From NCBI RefSeq assembly GCF_000600335.2, contig NZ_KK088559.1:16843-80842 (forward strand): 64,000 bases of DNA, read 5' to 3'. The DNA is from Rubellimicrobium mesophilum DSM 19309. Lineage in GTDB: Bacteria; Pseudomonadota; Alphaproteobacteria; Rhodobacterales; Rhodobacteraceae. Position 1 is the first letter of the stretch. Every line of letters begins with the position of its first letter. The notes below the pieces were generated by a model. The model was given only the letters and a program-made list of their open reading frames with translations, did no database searches and was not told the origin of the DNA. The translations under genes were made by a program, and so were the position numbers. Shown in pieces: positions 1 to 9,316 of this stretch.

Positions 1-182
1 CGCGCCCTGAACGTCGGGGGCAGATCGGGCGTTGCAGGTCGATGGGGCGACGACATCTCGGGCAGCCGGCGCCGGGATGGGCCGAGAGGACCGGAGCCGG
101 CGAGGGCGCCTCGCTATTGTCTCCATATCGTCGCCATTGACCGGATCCCTGCCCAACTCTTGTCAAGTTGAGAGGACAATCA

Positions 183-264
183 GGAGTCAGCACTAGTCCT
201 CCCGATTGGTGTTCTTCCTTCCTGACTCCCGAGGGCCGGATCGCGGTCCCTCGGGAGCTTTTTC
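183..264 (+). ncRNA. candidate small RNA with a CUCC-rich loop
   Basis: A stem of GGAGTCAG (183-190) and CTGACTCC (222-229) encloses a pyrimidine-rich loop containing TCCTCCC (197-203) and TTCCTTCC. A strong intrinsic terminator follows at once. A short RNA that exposes anti-Shine-Dalgarno-like CUCC motifs in a hairpin loop and ends in a terminator is the architecture described for the cuckoo (CcsR-like) RNAs of Rhodobacteraceae. A TTGACC box at 137-142 could be a -35 element. The two stems share bases 226-229, so they may compete. The match is by architecture only. The sequence could instead be the 3' untranslated region of a gene left of the window. Bases 1-180 hold no convincing gene. Confidence 0.42.
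226..264 (+). terminator. intrinsic terminator
   Basis: A perfect 10-bp stem, CTCCCGAGGG (226-235) and CCCTCGGGAG (248-257), is followed by CTTTTTCC. It ends transcription coming from the left, either from a gene outside the window or from the candidate small RNA. Confidence 0.75.
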
Positions 265-329
265 CTTTGATGCGCGGACCCGTCTGACGCATCCTGGGGG
301 CCAGAGGATTGCGAGCGAGAAGGCACGCG

Positions 330-1190
330 ATGCTGCTGACCGACAGGCTCGTCTACGTCCACATGCCGAAGACCGGCGGCACCTTCGTGACGTCGGTGCT
401 CGAGCGACTGCACCAGCCCAGTCCCAACCGCCTGCAAGGTCTGTGGCACCGGGCCCGGCGCCACCTCGGGCGCCCCTGGGCCGAGGCACCAGGCAAGTAC
501 GGGCGCCTGCGGAACGTCGAGCCGAAGCATGGCACCTGCCACGACATCCCGGCCAGCCACGCCGGCCTTCCGGTCCTCTCGTGCATGAGAGGGCCCTGGG
601 AGTGGTATGTCTCGCAATACGAGTTCAGTTGGTGGAAGCGCATCGGCCAGTATGATCCGAACGACCCCTCGACCCCGGCCGGATGGGCCATCGAGCGGGC
701 GCTTCCGGCCTTCGTGAAGGAGAGGCCGCATTTCCCCGACATCGGCTTCGCCGAGTTCGTGGAGCTCTGCGACCGAGCCGCCGACATCTACAACGGCGAG
801 ACGGGCACCGACTTCGGGCTCTTCACGCACGGCTTCGTCCGTTACTTCTACCGCGACCCCCCAGCCGTCCTGCGCAGGCTGTCCGACCGCTACCTTGCCT
901 CGGCGGAGCACGCGGGCGACCGCTTCGACGTCACCTTCCTGAGCACCGAGCGCCTGAATGCCGACCTGCAGCGGGCGCTCGTCCGTTTCGGCTATGAGCC
1001 GGACGATGTGGCCTTCGTGGGCCAGCTTGGGAAGATCCTGCCCATGGGCATCGGCCGGAGGGAGGACCAGCGCTGGGAACGCTACTATGACGAGGCCCTG
1101 AAGGCGTCCGTGAGGCAGAGGGACCGCTTCGTCTTTCGGATGTTCCCGGACTACGACGAGGCATCCGGCGCGATGGGCGCTTCCGCCTGA
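330..1190 (+). CDS. sulfotransferase family protein
   Basis: This protein of about 286 residues opens with a hydrophobic strand followed by PKTGGTF (residues 13-19). That is the 5'-phosphosulfate-binding loop of PAPS-dependent sulfotransferases (Sulfotransfer_2 / nodulation sulfotransferase-like families), so it probably transfers sulfate from PAPS to a carbohydrate or other acceptor. The ATG at 330 is chosen because GAGAAGG lies seven bases upstream. A TTG at 309 is in frame but lacks such a site. No signal peptide or membrane segment is visible. It stands alone after a terminator, with no glycan genes next to it, so the acceptor cannot be inferred. The fold assignment is fairly secure and the substrate is unknown. 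Confidence 0.75.
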   Translation: MLLTDRLVYVHMPKTGGTFVTSVLERLHQPSPNRLQGLWHRARRHLGRPWAEAPGKYGRLRNVEPKHGTCHDIPASHAGLPVLSCMRGPWEWYVSQYEFSWWKRIGQYDPNDPSTPAGWAIERALPAFVKERPHFPDIGFAEFVELCDRAADIYNGETGTDFGLFTHGFVRYFYRDPPAVLRRLSDRYLASAEHAGDRFDVTFLSTERLNADLQRALVRFGYEPDDVAFVGQLGKILPMGIGRREDQRWERYYDEALKASVRQRDRFVFRMFPDYDEASGAMGASA

Positions 1191-1647
1191 GGCCTTGCGA
1201 GCGGAGCCAGTGGCCGAGCGCTTGCCGGCCGCCGGCGCGGTCGGAAGGGCCTCTCCGAGCCCCGGGGCCGCGCGACCCAGCGGGACCTCGAAGGCGCGAC
1301 GTCGGATGCGGCCGGTCCTGGCGTGGCGGTAGGGGGACCCAGGCGGCCGTCGCGCCCGGACGGACGTAGGCGGGCGTTTCCGTGGGGCCTGCGGGCCTGG
1401 GGCAACCGGCGCGCGCGAGAGTGGCTGCGCAGGTGCGGGGCCGCGCGGCTGGCGAACGCCGGCGCGACCGGGCGGGAGACTGCCGTTGTTCCCTTTGGGG
1501 CCCCAATGGAGGGCGACCTCGGCTCGAGAGGCCAGCCGATCGCGTTTCGCGGGGAGCAACGTCGCAGGACCGCGGGCGTCGTCCGGTCTCCGCCCGAAGC
1601 TGGACGGGGAATGGCGGGCTCATGGCTCGGGGAGGTCCGAATGCCTG
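1191..1647. other. gene-free stretch
   Basis: About 450 very GC-rich bases lie between the sulfotransferase and tRNA-Glu. Several frames stay open in both directions, but the translations are Arg/Pro/Gly-rich shadows with no recognisable domain. I see no gene, clear terminator or repeat here. Confidence 0.5.
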
Positions 1648-1722
1648 TGGCAGCCCGTAGGGGAGTCGAACCCCTCTTCCCAGGTTGAAAACCTGGTGTC
1701 CTAACCGATAGACGAACGGGCC
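1648..1722 (-). tRNA. tRNA-Glu (UUC)
   Basis: Read on the minus strand, the sequence starts GGCCCGTTCGTC and folds into a full cloverleaf. The anticodon arm is CAGGT-TTTCAAC-CTG with anticodon UUC. The T arm is GAGGGGTTCGACTCCCC, and the acceptor strand ACGGGCT-G is followed by an encoded CCA. It lies just downstream of recJ in the same orientation. Confidence 0.96.
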
Positions 1723-1791
1723 GCGGCAGGTGGGCGCTTCCTAGACAAAGCGCCGGGGGGGTGCAAGGGGGTCCGCGCGGATTTCCTTGCG

Positions 1792-3534
1792 TCAGCGGCG
1801 GGTCGCGGGGGCGGCGTCCTCGAGGAGGAGCTGGACCGAGCGGCGGCCCTGCCAGGTGTTGACCTCCAGCCTCCCGGCGACGTGGAAGCGGCCCGCGCCG
1901 GGGGCCAAGCGGCGCAGCGGTCCCTCGGCGGCGCCGAAGGCGATGGCGTCGAGGCGGCCGCCCATCCCGTCGGTGAGCGCGAGCTTGAGGTGGCCGGTGC
2001 CGACGATCCGCTGCATGGTCACCGCCATGTCCGAGAGGGCGAAGCGCGGCGGCGGCGCGGCGGCGCCGAAGGGCCCGGCGCGGTCGATGAGCTCCACGAG
2101 GCCGGGCTGCGCCGCCTTGGGCATCAGGAGCCCGTCGAGGGGGAGATCGCGGGGACCCGTGGCGCCGGCGCCCTGCTTGGCCAGAAGCTCGCCCAGGCGG
2201 TCCATGGCAGCTTCGAGCTTCGGGCGCTCCACGGTCAGGCCCGCCGCCATGCGGTGACCGCCGCCGCGCAGGAGCAGCCCCTCGGCGGCGAGGCGCTGGA
2301 TGGCGGCGCCGATGTCCACGCCGGGCACGGAGCGGGCGGAGCCCTTGCCGATCTCCCCCTCCAGCGCGATCACGACGGCGGGGCGGTGGGTGGCCTCCTT
2401 GAGGCGGGCGGCGACGATGCCGACGACGCCAGGATGCCAGCCCTCTCCGGCGGCCCAGGCGAGGGGGCCGTCGCCGCGGGATTCGGCTTGGGCCATCGCG
2501 GCGGCCTGGACGCCGGCCTCGATCTCGCGCCGCTCGCTGTTGTGGTGGTGGAGGCGCTCGGCCAGGGCCTGCGCCTCGGAAGGGTCGTCGGTGGACAGGA
2601 GGCGGGCGCCGAGGTCGGACTGGCCGATGCGGCCGCCGGCGTTGACGCGGGGGCCGAGGACGTAGCCGAGATGGTGGCAGGTGGGCGCGGAGTGGAGGCC
2701 CGCGATGTCGGAAAGGGCGGCGAGGCCGGGCCTTTCGCGCCGCGCCATGACGGCGAGGCCTTGCCGGACCAGGGCGCGGTTGACGCCGGTGAGGGGGGCC
2801 ACGTCCGCGACGGTGGCGAGCGCCACGAGGTCGAGCATCGCCATGAGGTCGGGGCCGGGGCGGCCGAGGGCCTTGAGGCGGCGGTTGGCCTCGACGAGGA
2901 GGAGGAAGACGACCCCGGCGGCGCAGAGGTGGCCGAGGTCGCCGCTCTCGTCCTGCCGGTTGGGGTTCACGACGGCGACGCAGGCGGGCAGCGTCTCGCC
3001 GCCGAGGTGGTGGTCGAGGACGACGACGTCGGCGTTCTGCGCGGCGGCGATGGGGCCGTGGGAGAGGGTGCCGCAGTCGACGCAGAGGATGAGGTCGTGG
3101 GTGCTCGCGAGCCTCGCCATGGCGGGCTCGTTGGGGCCGTAGCCCTCCTCGATGCGGTCGGGGACGTAGAGCGTGGCCTTGAGGCCGAAGGTGCGCAGCC
3201 AGGTGAGGAGGAGCGCGGCCGAGGCGCCGCCGTCCACGTCGTAGTCGGCGAAGACGGCGACGCGCTCGCGGCGTTCGACGGCCTGGAGGAGGCGGTCGGC
3301 GGCGGTGCCCATGTCCCGCAGGCCGAGCGGGTCGGGGAGAAGGTCGCGGAGCTTGGGGTCGAGGAAGCCCGGGGCCTGCTCGATGCCGACGCCGCGCCGG
3401 ACCAGGGTCAGGGCCACGGTCCGGTCGAGGCGGGCGTCGCGGGCCATGGCCTCGGCCAGCCGGTCCTCCTCGAGGCTGGGGCCGACCCAGCGGCGGCCGG
3501 TGAGCGAATCGGAGACGTCGAGGAAGGCGGACAT
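1792..3534 (-). CDS. recJ: single-stranded-DNA-specific exonuclease RecJ
   Basis: RecJ degrades single-stranded DNA 5' to 3' in recombinational and mismatch repair. This 580-residue protein has the DHH-family motifs that bind the two catalytic metals: DYDVDG at about residues 97-102 and LDHH at about 173-176. A DHHA1 region with GGGHRMAAGL and a C-terminal OB-like domain follow, and the length is normal for the family. The ATG at 3534 (MSAFLDVSDS) is preferred over an in-frame start 36 bases upstream because the protein begins where its homologues do. It lies downstream of glpX on the same strand, in the hom-glpX-recJ order common in Rhodobacteraceae. Confidence 0.95.
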   Translation of the reverse strand: MSAFLDVSDSLTGRRWVGPSLEEDRLAEAMARDARLDRTVALTLVRRGVGIEQAPGFLDPKLRDLLPDPLGLRDMGTAADRLLQAVERRERVAVFADYDVDGGASAALLLTWLRTFGLKATLYVPDRIEEGYGPNEPAMARLASTHDLILCVDCGTLSHGPIAAAQNADVVVLDHHLGGETLPACVAVVNPNRQDESGDLGHLCAAGVVFLLLVEANRRLKALGRPGPDLMAMLDLVALATVADVAPLTGVNRALVRQGLAVMARRERPGLAALSDIAGLHSAPTCHHLGYVLGPRVNAGGRIGQSDLGARLLSTDDPSEAQALAERLHHHNSERREIEAGVQAAAMAQAESRGDGPLAWAAGEGWHPGVVGIVAARLKEATHRPAVVIALEGEIGKGSARSVPGVDIGAAIQRLAAEGLLLRGGGHRMAAGLTVERPKLEAAMDRLGELLAKQGAGATGPRDLPLDGLLMPKAAQPGLVELIDRAGPFGAAAPPPRFALSDMAVTMQRIVGTGHLKLALTDGMGGRLDAIAFGAAEGPLRRLAPGAGRFHVAGRLEVNTWQGRRSVQLLLEDAAPATRR

Positions 3535-3630
3535 GGGGATGGTGTCGCCCGGGGTGGCGTTCGGTGGCAAGGGGTGGCGGATGGCGGGGCGAGGGTGCCG
3601 TGGGGCGAGGGGCGCGGCGGCCAGCGGCCG

Positions 3631-3690
3631 GGGGCTCTGCCCCCCGCCTCCCTTGGAGGCTCCCCCCGGGATATTTCGGGCTAGAGAAAG
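3631..3690 (+). repeat. extragenic repeat, left copy of an inverted pair
   Basis: The segment carries a GGGGGC...GCCCCC hairpin, CCTCCCTTGGAGG, CCCCCCGGGATATTT, and ends CTAGAGAAAG. Runs of this type recur between genes in Rhodobacteraceae genomes. It faces a second copy at 3817-3872 in the opposite orientation. Confidence 0.6.
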
Positions 3691-3816
3691 GCGGTAACCA
3701 TTTGTTAACTCGAATCGGCTAGGTTGGTCCCACGGTACAGGCGGGGACGCCGATGACCGTGCTAGGGAAAGGTCGCCCCGGGGCTCATATGTCCTCCGGG
3801 GCGGCTGACCCTGTTG

Positions 3817-3872
3817 CTTTCTCTAGCCTCAAGTATCCCGGGGGAGCGCGAAGCGCGGGGGCAGCGCCCCCA
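3817..3872 (-). repeat. extragenic repeat, right copy of an inverted pair
   Basis: CTTTCTCTAG (3817-3826) is the exact inverse of the end of the left copy. ATCCCGGGGG and a GCGGGGGCAGCGCCCCC hairpin follow. The two copies bracket about 125 bases that contain no gene. The repeat stops 13 bases short of the glpX stop codon. Confidence 0.6.
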
Positions 3873-3885
3873 TCGCGGTTCGCCC

Positions 3886-4851
3886 TCACCGCACCGGGTT
3901 GGTGTAGCTCATCCGCCGGACGGAGCCGGTCTTGCTCCGCATGAGCACGGTCTCGACGGTGATCGACTGGGGCGTGCGCTTCACGCCGGGGAGGAGCGAC
4001 CCGTCCGTCACGCCGGTCGCGGCGAAGATCACGTCGCCGGTGACCATGTCGTCGCGGGTGTAGACGCGGTCGTAGTTGGTGATGCCGGCCTTCTTGGCGC
4101 GGCCCCGCTCGTCGTCGTTGCGGAAGAGGAGCTTGCCGAAGATCTGCCCGCCCATGCACTTGAGCGCGGCGGCGGCCAGCACCCCCTCGGGGGCGCCGCC
4201 CGAGCCCATGTACATGTCGATGCCGGTCTTCTCGGGCTCGGCGCAGTGCATGACGCCCGCGACGTCGCCGTCGGTGATGAGGCGCACCTTGGCCCCGGTG
4301 GCGCGGACCTCGGCGATCATGTCCTTGTGGCGCTCGCGGTCGAGGATGCAGACCGAGATGTCGCGGGTGGAGACGCCCTTGGCCGAGGCCAGCGCCGAGA
4401 CGCGCTCCGAGGGGCTCATCGACAGCGTCACGACGCCGCGCTTGAAGCCGGGGCCGACGGCGAGCTTCTCCATGTAGACGTCGGGGGCGTGGAGGAGCGT
4501 GCCGCGCGGGGCCATCGCGACCACGGCGAGCGCGTTGGGCATGTCGCGGGCGGTGAGCGTCGTCCCCTCCAGCGGGTCGAGGGCGATGTCCACGGCAGGG
4601 CCCTGGCCCGAGCCCACCTCCTCGCCGATGAAGAGCATGGGCGCCTCGTCGCGCTCGCCCTCGCCGATCACCACCACGCCCGCGATGTCGAGGAGGTTGA
4701 GCTGGCGGCGCATCCCGTCCACGGCGGCCTGGTCGGCGGCCTTCTCGTCCCCCCGCCCGATGAAGTCGGCGCAGGCGATGGCCGCCGCCTCGGAAACCCG
4801 GGCCAGGCCCAGGGACAGCATGCGGTCGGAGAAGTCGGGGGTCGCGGCCAT
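3886..4851 (-). CDS. glpX: class II fructose-1,6-bisphosphatase GlpX
   Basis: GlpX hydrolyses fructose 1,6-bisphosphate to fructose 6-phosphate in gluconeogenesis and, where present, the Calvin cycle. The 321-residue protein has the metal and phosphate motifs of the family: IGEGERDE at residues 62-69 and DPLEGTT at 92-98. GGAPEGVLAAAALKC lies near the C-terminal half. Length and start (MAATPDFSDRMLSLGLARV) match alphaproteobacterial homologues. It lies between hom and recJ on the same strand and is probably cotranscribed with at least recJ, although 350 bases of repeat separate those two. Confidence 0.95.
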   Translation of the reverse strand: MAATPDFSDRMLSLGLARVSEAAAIACADFIGRGDEKAADQAAVDGMRRQLNLLDIAGVVVIGEGERDEAPMLFIGEEVGSGQGPAVDIALDPLEGTTLTARDMPNALAVVAMAPRGTLLHAPDVYMEKLAVGPGFKRGVVTLSMSPSERVSALASAKGVSTRDISVCILDRERHKDMIAEVRATGAKVRLITDGDVAGVMHCAEPEKTGIDMYMGSGGAPEGVLAAAALKCMGGQIFGKLLFRNDDERGRAKKAGITNYDRVYTRDDMVTGDVIFAATGVTDGSLLPGVKRTPQSITVETVLMRSKTGSVRRMSYTNPVR

Positions 4852-5167
4852 GAGTGGGTCCTTCCGTGGGGTCGTACCAGGGGTAGCCCGGCCTCGCGGG
4901 GGCGTGAAGGGTTGGTGGCGCTAACAGTTCGCAGGGCGGGAGTCTTTGTCGGACCGGGAGGGGGCCTGGACCGGGGGCTTGAGGACCGGACGTCCTTTGG
5001 ATAGGACAGCCGGGCCGAAAAACGTCCGGCCGGTCAGGTTATCCCGGCCCCCGCCCCGTGGCGGGAGTTAGTCGATCTTCGAACCCACGGCGAAACCCCG
5101 AGGAACGGGGGGCCGTGGAGTCCGTCGCCGGTCTCCCATGCGCTCGATCGCCGCAAGAGGAGACAGC
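4852..5167. other. intergenic region between divergent genes
   Basis: About 315 bases separate glpX (minus) from the small membrane protein gene (plus), so promoters for both should lie here. I see no clear -35/-10 pair, riboswitch or terminator. Confidence 0.4.
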
Positions 5168-5422
5168 ATGTCCAAGTCCATCGTCATCGTGGCGCAGGTT
5201 CTCATTTCCTGCATGATGGCCTTCCTGATGACCTTTATCTTCACCGCCGTGCCGATGGCCTTGGCGCCGGGCTGGGTCGGGGAATGGCTGCGCCGCTTCA
5301 TCGTCGCCTGGCCGGTCGCCCTTGCCCTGTCGCTGGTCGTCGGACCCGTCGCGTTCCGCCTGGCCCCCCCCGTCGTGCGCGTCGCCACCCGGCTCGGGCG
5401 CGGGTCGGAGGGGTGGTCTTAG
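5168..5422 (+). CDS. small DUF2798 membrane protein
   Basis: This 84-residue protein has two predicted membrane helices, at about residues 5-28 and 42-63. The spacing and the short loop between them are typical of the DUF2798 family, whose function is unknown. The ATG at 5168 follows AAGAGGAGA at good spacing, so an in-frame ATG at 5138 is not used here. It lies on the opposite strand between hom and glpX, two genes that usually travel together, which suggests it was inserted later. It is transcribed convergently with hom, with only 26 bases between the two stop codons. Confidence 0.75.
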   Translation: MSKSIVIVAQVLISCMMAFLMTFIFTAVPMALAPGWVGEWLRRFIVAWPVALALSLVVGPVAFRLAPPVVRVATRLGRGSEGWS

Positions 5423-5448
5423 GACCCGCCGGCGATCCGGGCGGCCCG

Positions 5449-6735
5449 TCAGACCGCCTCGATCCGGATCGCGACGGGGCGGTCCACCATCACGCCGGTC
5501 TCCTCGAAGCCGCCCATGGCCTCGTCGAGGGCGGCGCGGGTGGTCTTGTGGGTGACGATGAGGACGGGGGCGGTGGCGTCCTCGTGGCCGTACTGGCGCA
5601 TCCGGTCGATGGAGATGCCGGCGTCGCCCAGGACGCGCGCGACCTTGGCCAGCGCGCCCGGCTTGTCGAGGAGGTGGAGCCGCAGGTAGTAGGGCGCGGG
5701 GACCGCCGCCTTCGCGGGGCGGGCCTGCCGGAGCGTGCTCGCGGGCTGGCCGAAGGTGGGGAGGCGGTTGCCCCGCGCGATGTCCACGAGGTCGGAGAGG
5801 ACGGCGGAGGCGGTCGGGCCCGCGCCGGCGCCGGGGCCGCGCAGGACGATCTGGCCCACGGCGTCGCCTTCCAGAACCACCATGTTGGTGCCGCCCTGGA
5901 GCTGGCCGAGCGCCGAGGTCGCGGGGACGAGGCAGGGCTGCATCCGCTGCTCCAGCCCGCGCCCGGTCATCTGCGCCACGCCCAGGAGCTTGATCCGGTA
6001 GCCCATGTCGCCCGCGCGGCGGACGTCCTCGATGGTGACGGCGGTGATGCCCTCGATCTCGACATGGTCGAAGTCCACCTGCGTCCCGAAGGCGATGGAG
6101 GACAGGAGCGAGAGCTTGTGCGCCGCGTCGATCCCGCCCACGTCGAGGTTCGGGTCGGCCTCGAGGTAGCCCAGCCGCGCGCATTCCTCGAAGAGCGCGT
6201 TGTAGCCCTGGCCCGTCTCCTCCATCCGGGTGAGGATGTAGTTGCAGGTGCCGTTCATCACGCCCATGACGCGGGTCATCTCGTTCCCCGCGAGGCCTTC
6301 GGTCAGCGCCTTGATGACGGGGATGCCGCCCGCGACGGCGGCCTCGAAGCGGATCAGGCGGCCGGACTGCTCGGCCTCCAAGGCGAGGGCCTGTCCGTGA
6401 TGGGCGAGGAGGGCCTTGTTGGCCGTGACCACGTCCTTGCCCGTGGCGATGGCGGCCTCGAGCGCGTCCTTGGGCGCGCCCTCGTGGCCGCCCATCACCT
6501 CCACGAGGACGTCGAGGTCGGGGCGCTTCGCCAGCGCGACGGGGTCGTCCTCCCAGGCATAGGCGTCGAGGGGCACGCCCCGGTCCTTGGCGCGGTCGCG
6601 GGCGGAGACGGCGACGACCTCGATAGGGCGCCCGGAGCGGGCCGCGATCAGGTCGGGATGGGTCGAAAGGATCCGCAGCACGCCCGCCCCCACGGTGCCG
6701 AGACCGGCGATGCCGATGCGGAGGGGAGCGGACAT
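5449..6735 (-). CDS. hom: homoserine dehydrogenase
   Basis: The enzyme reduces aspartate semialdehyde to homoserine with NAD(P)H, on the route to threonine and methionine. The 428 residues comprise an N-terminal Rossmann domain (GIAGLGTVGAGVLR, about residues 8-21), the homoserine dehydrogenase catalytic domain with the family segment around GIPVIKALTEGLAGN and NYILTRM, and a C-terminal ACT domain (YLRLHLLDKPGALAKVARVL, about 350-420). The ACT domain probably mediates feedback inhibition by threonine. A small lipoprotein gene lies upstream on the same strand. Confidence 0.95.
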   Translation of the reverse strand: MSAPLRIGIAGLGTVGAGVLRILSTHPDLIAARSGRPIEVVAVSARDRAKDRGVPLDAYAWEDDPVALAKRPDLDVLVEVMGGHEGAPKDALEAAIATGKDVVTANKALLAHHGQALALEAEQSGRLIRFEAAVAGGIPVIKALTEGLAGNEMTRVMGVMNGTCNYILTRMEETGQGYNALFEECARLGYLEADPNLDVGGIDAAHKLSLLSSIAFGTQVDFDHVEIEGITAVTIEDVRRAGDMGYRIKLLGVAQMTGRGLEQRMQPCLVPATSALGQLQGGTNMVVLEGDAVGQIVLRGPGAGAGPTASAVLSDLVDIARGNRLPTFGQPASTLRQARPAKAAVPAPYYLRLHLLDKPGALAKVARVLGDAGISIDRMRQYGHEDATAPVLIVTHKTTRAALDEAMGGFEETGVMVDRPVAIRIEAV

Positions 6736-6789
6736 GGCGGAAACCTCGCGTAAACAGGGAGTCCCGGGGCTGTTAGCCTGTCCGCCCGG

Positions 6790-7137
6790 TCATGGCAACG
6801 AAGCGCCCGCGTCGAGCCTCGCCCGCTCCTCCTCGGTGAGCACGCCGTCCCGCAGGGCCTCGGCCCGCGCCCGGAGATCCGCGAGGCGTCGGGCGTCGTC
6901 GCCGGTCGCGGGGGCGGGGAGGGCGGCGGCCTGGGCCTGGAGCCTCTCGGCCTCGGCCGCGAGCCCGGGCGCGAAGGCGGGCTGGGCGGGCAGCGAATCG
7001 GCCTGGGCCAGGAGGTCCCCGAGCGGCAGGAGCGGCGGCGGCACGGCAGCGCGCTCGGATTCGGGGATGCGGGCGTCGAGCGCGGGAAACTCCGCGCAGG
7101 CGGCGAGAAGGAGGAGGGGGAGGAAGGCGCGGCGCAT
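6790..7137 (-). CDS. small lipoprotein
   Basis: A protein of about 115 residues begins MRRAFLPLLLLAAC, a short signal peptide with a lipobox (LAAC, residues 11-14), so C14 should be lipidated. The rest is Ala/Glu/Arg-rich and probably helical or coiled-coil. No family is recognised. The ATG at 7137 is chosen because the signal peptide starts there. A more upstream in-frame start would bury it. It is transcribed toward hom and divergently from glutamate dehydrogenase. Function is unknown. A role in envelope structure is only a guess. Confidence 0.7.
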   Translation of the reverse strand: MRRAFLPLLLLAACAEFPALDARIPESERAAVPPPLLPLGDLLAQADSLPAQPAFAPGLAAEAERLQAQAAALPAPATGDDARRLADLRARAEALRDGVLTEEERARLDAGASLP

Positions 7138-7299
7138 GGGCGGGACCTTAGCCGCGCGGGGACCGGGCGGGAACACCCGCGCGGGCGCGGCTCCGTGACG
7201 CTGCGACCTTCAACGAATGTCAACCATTCGGCGCTATGTTCGGAGGCACGAAGCGATCAGGTGAGTCGCGGCCCGCGCGACCCCAAGGGGAGGACGACC

Positions 7300-8742
<1,443 letters not shown>

Positions 8743-8872
8743 GCGCGAAACAGTCAGTTCGCGGTTTCACCCCGGCAAGGTCGCAGATTCGCCCTTTTTC
8801 CATGGTTACCGCAGGAAGGAAGGATTGGCCGGCCCGCCCCCGCCGGCGGCGCCCCAGGGAGGAAGTCTTGCC

Positions 8873-9316
8873 TTGCGTGCTCCGCTCGTCCGCCTGACCC
8901 GCTTCGCCAGCCGCTTCGCCCGGGACGAGGGGGGCGCCGTCACGGTCGAGGCGGTGCTCTGGATCCCGTTCTTCTTCTTCGTGCTGATGCTCATCACCGA
9001 CACGTCGATGGCGTTCTTCAGCAAGGCGCAGGCCTATCGCCTCATCGAGACCTACAACCGGGGCTACGCGATCAACTCCTCGTGGAAGGCGACCGACACC
9101 GCGAGCGAGATCAAGAGGCAGTTCCGGGTCCAGTTCCCCAGGGCCAGCGACACCGACGTGACCGTGAGCTTCACCCCGAGCTCCGCGAACGGGACCGTCG
9201 CGACGAGCATCACCTACCCGGCCAAGGCGGTCGTCCTGTTCAACACGCTGAACGTGCTGGGCGGCTGGAAGATCACCGTCCAGGCCATGCAATACTTGGA
9301 AAGGCCAGTCTCGTGA
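8873..9316 (+). CDS. TadE-like pilus assembly protein
   Basis: A protein of about 147 residues has a basic N-terminus, then DEGGAVTVEAVLWIPFFFF, a prepilin-like/TadE motif leading into one long membrane helix (about residues 27-47). A small extracytoplasmic domain follows. This is the layout of TadE-like minor pseudopilins of Flp/Tad pili. No ATG is available: the TTG at 8873 lies 9 bases after GGAGGA and is preferred over a TTG at 8825. The stop overlaps the GTG of the next gene, so the two are translationally coupled. Confidence 0.75.
   Translation: MRAPLVRLTRFASRFARDEGGAVTVEAVLWIPFFFFVLMLITDTSMAFFSKAQAYRLIETYNRGYAINSSWKATDTASEIKRQFRVQFPRASDTDVTVSFTPSSANGTVATSITYPAKAVVLFNTLNVLGGWKITVQAMQYLERPVS

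Noticed and set aside
1882..3684. 600-codon plus-strand frame opposite recJ
   Set aside because: Antisense of recJ. GC-rich DNA leaves such frames open.
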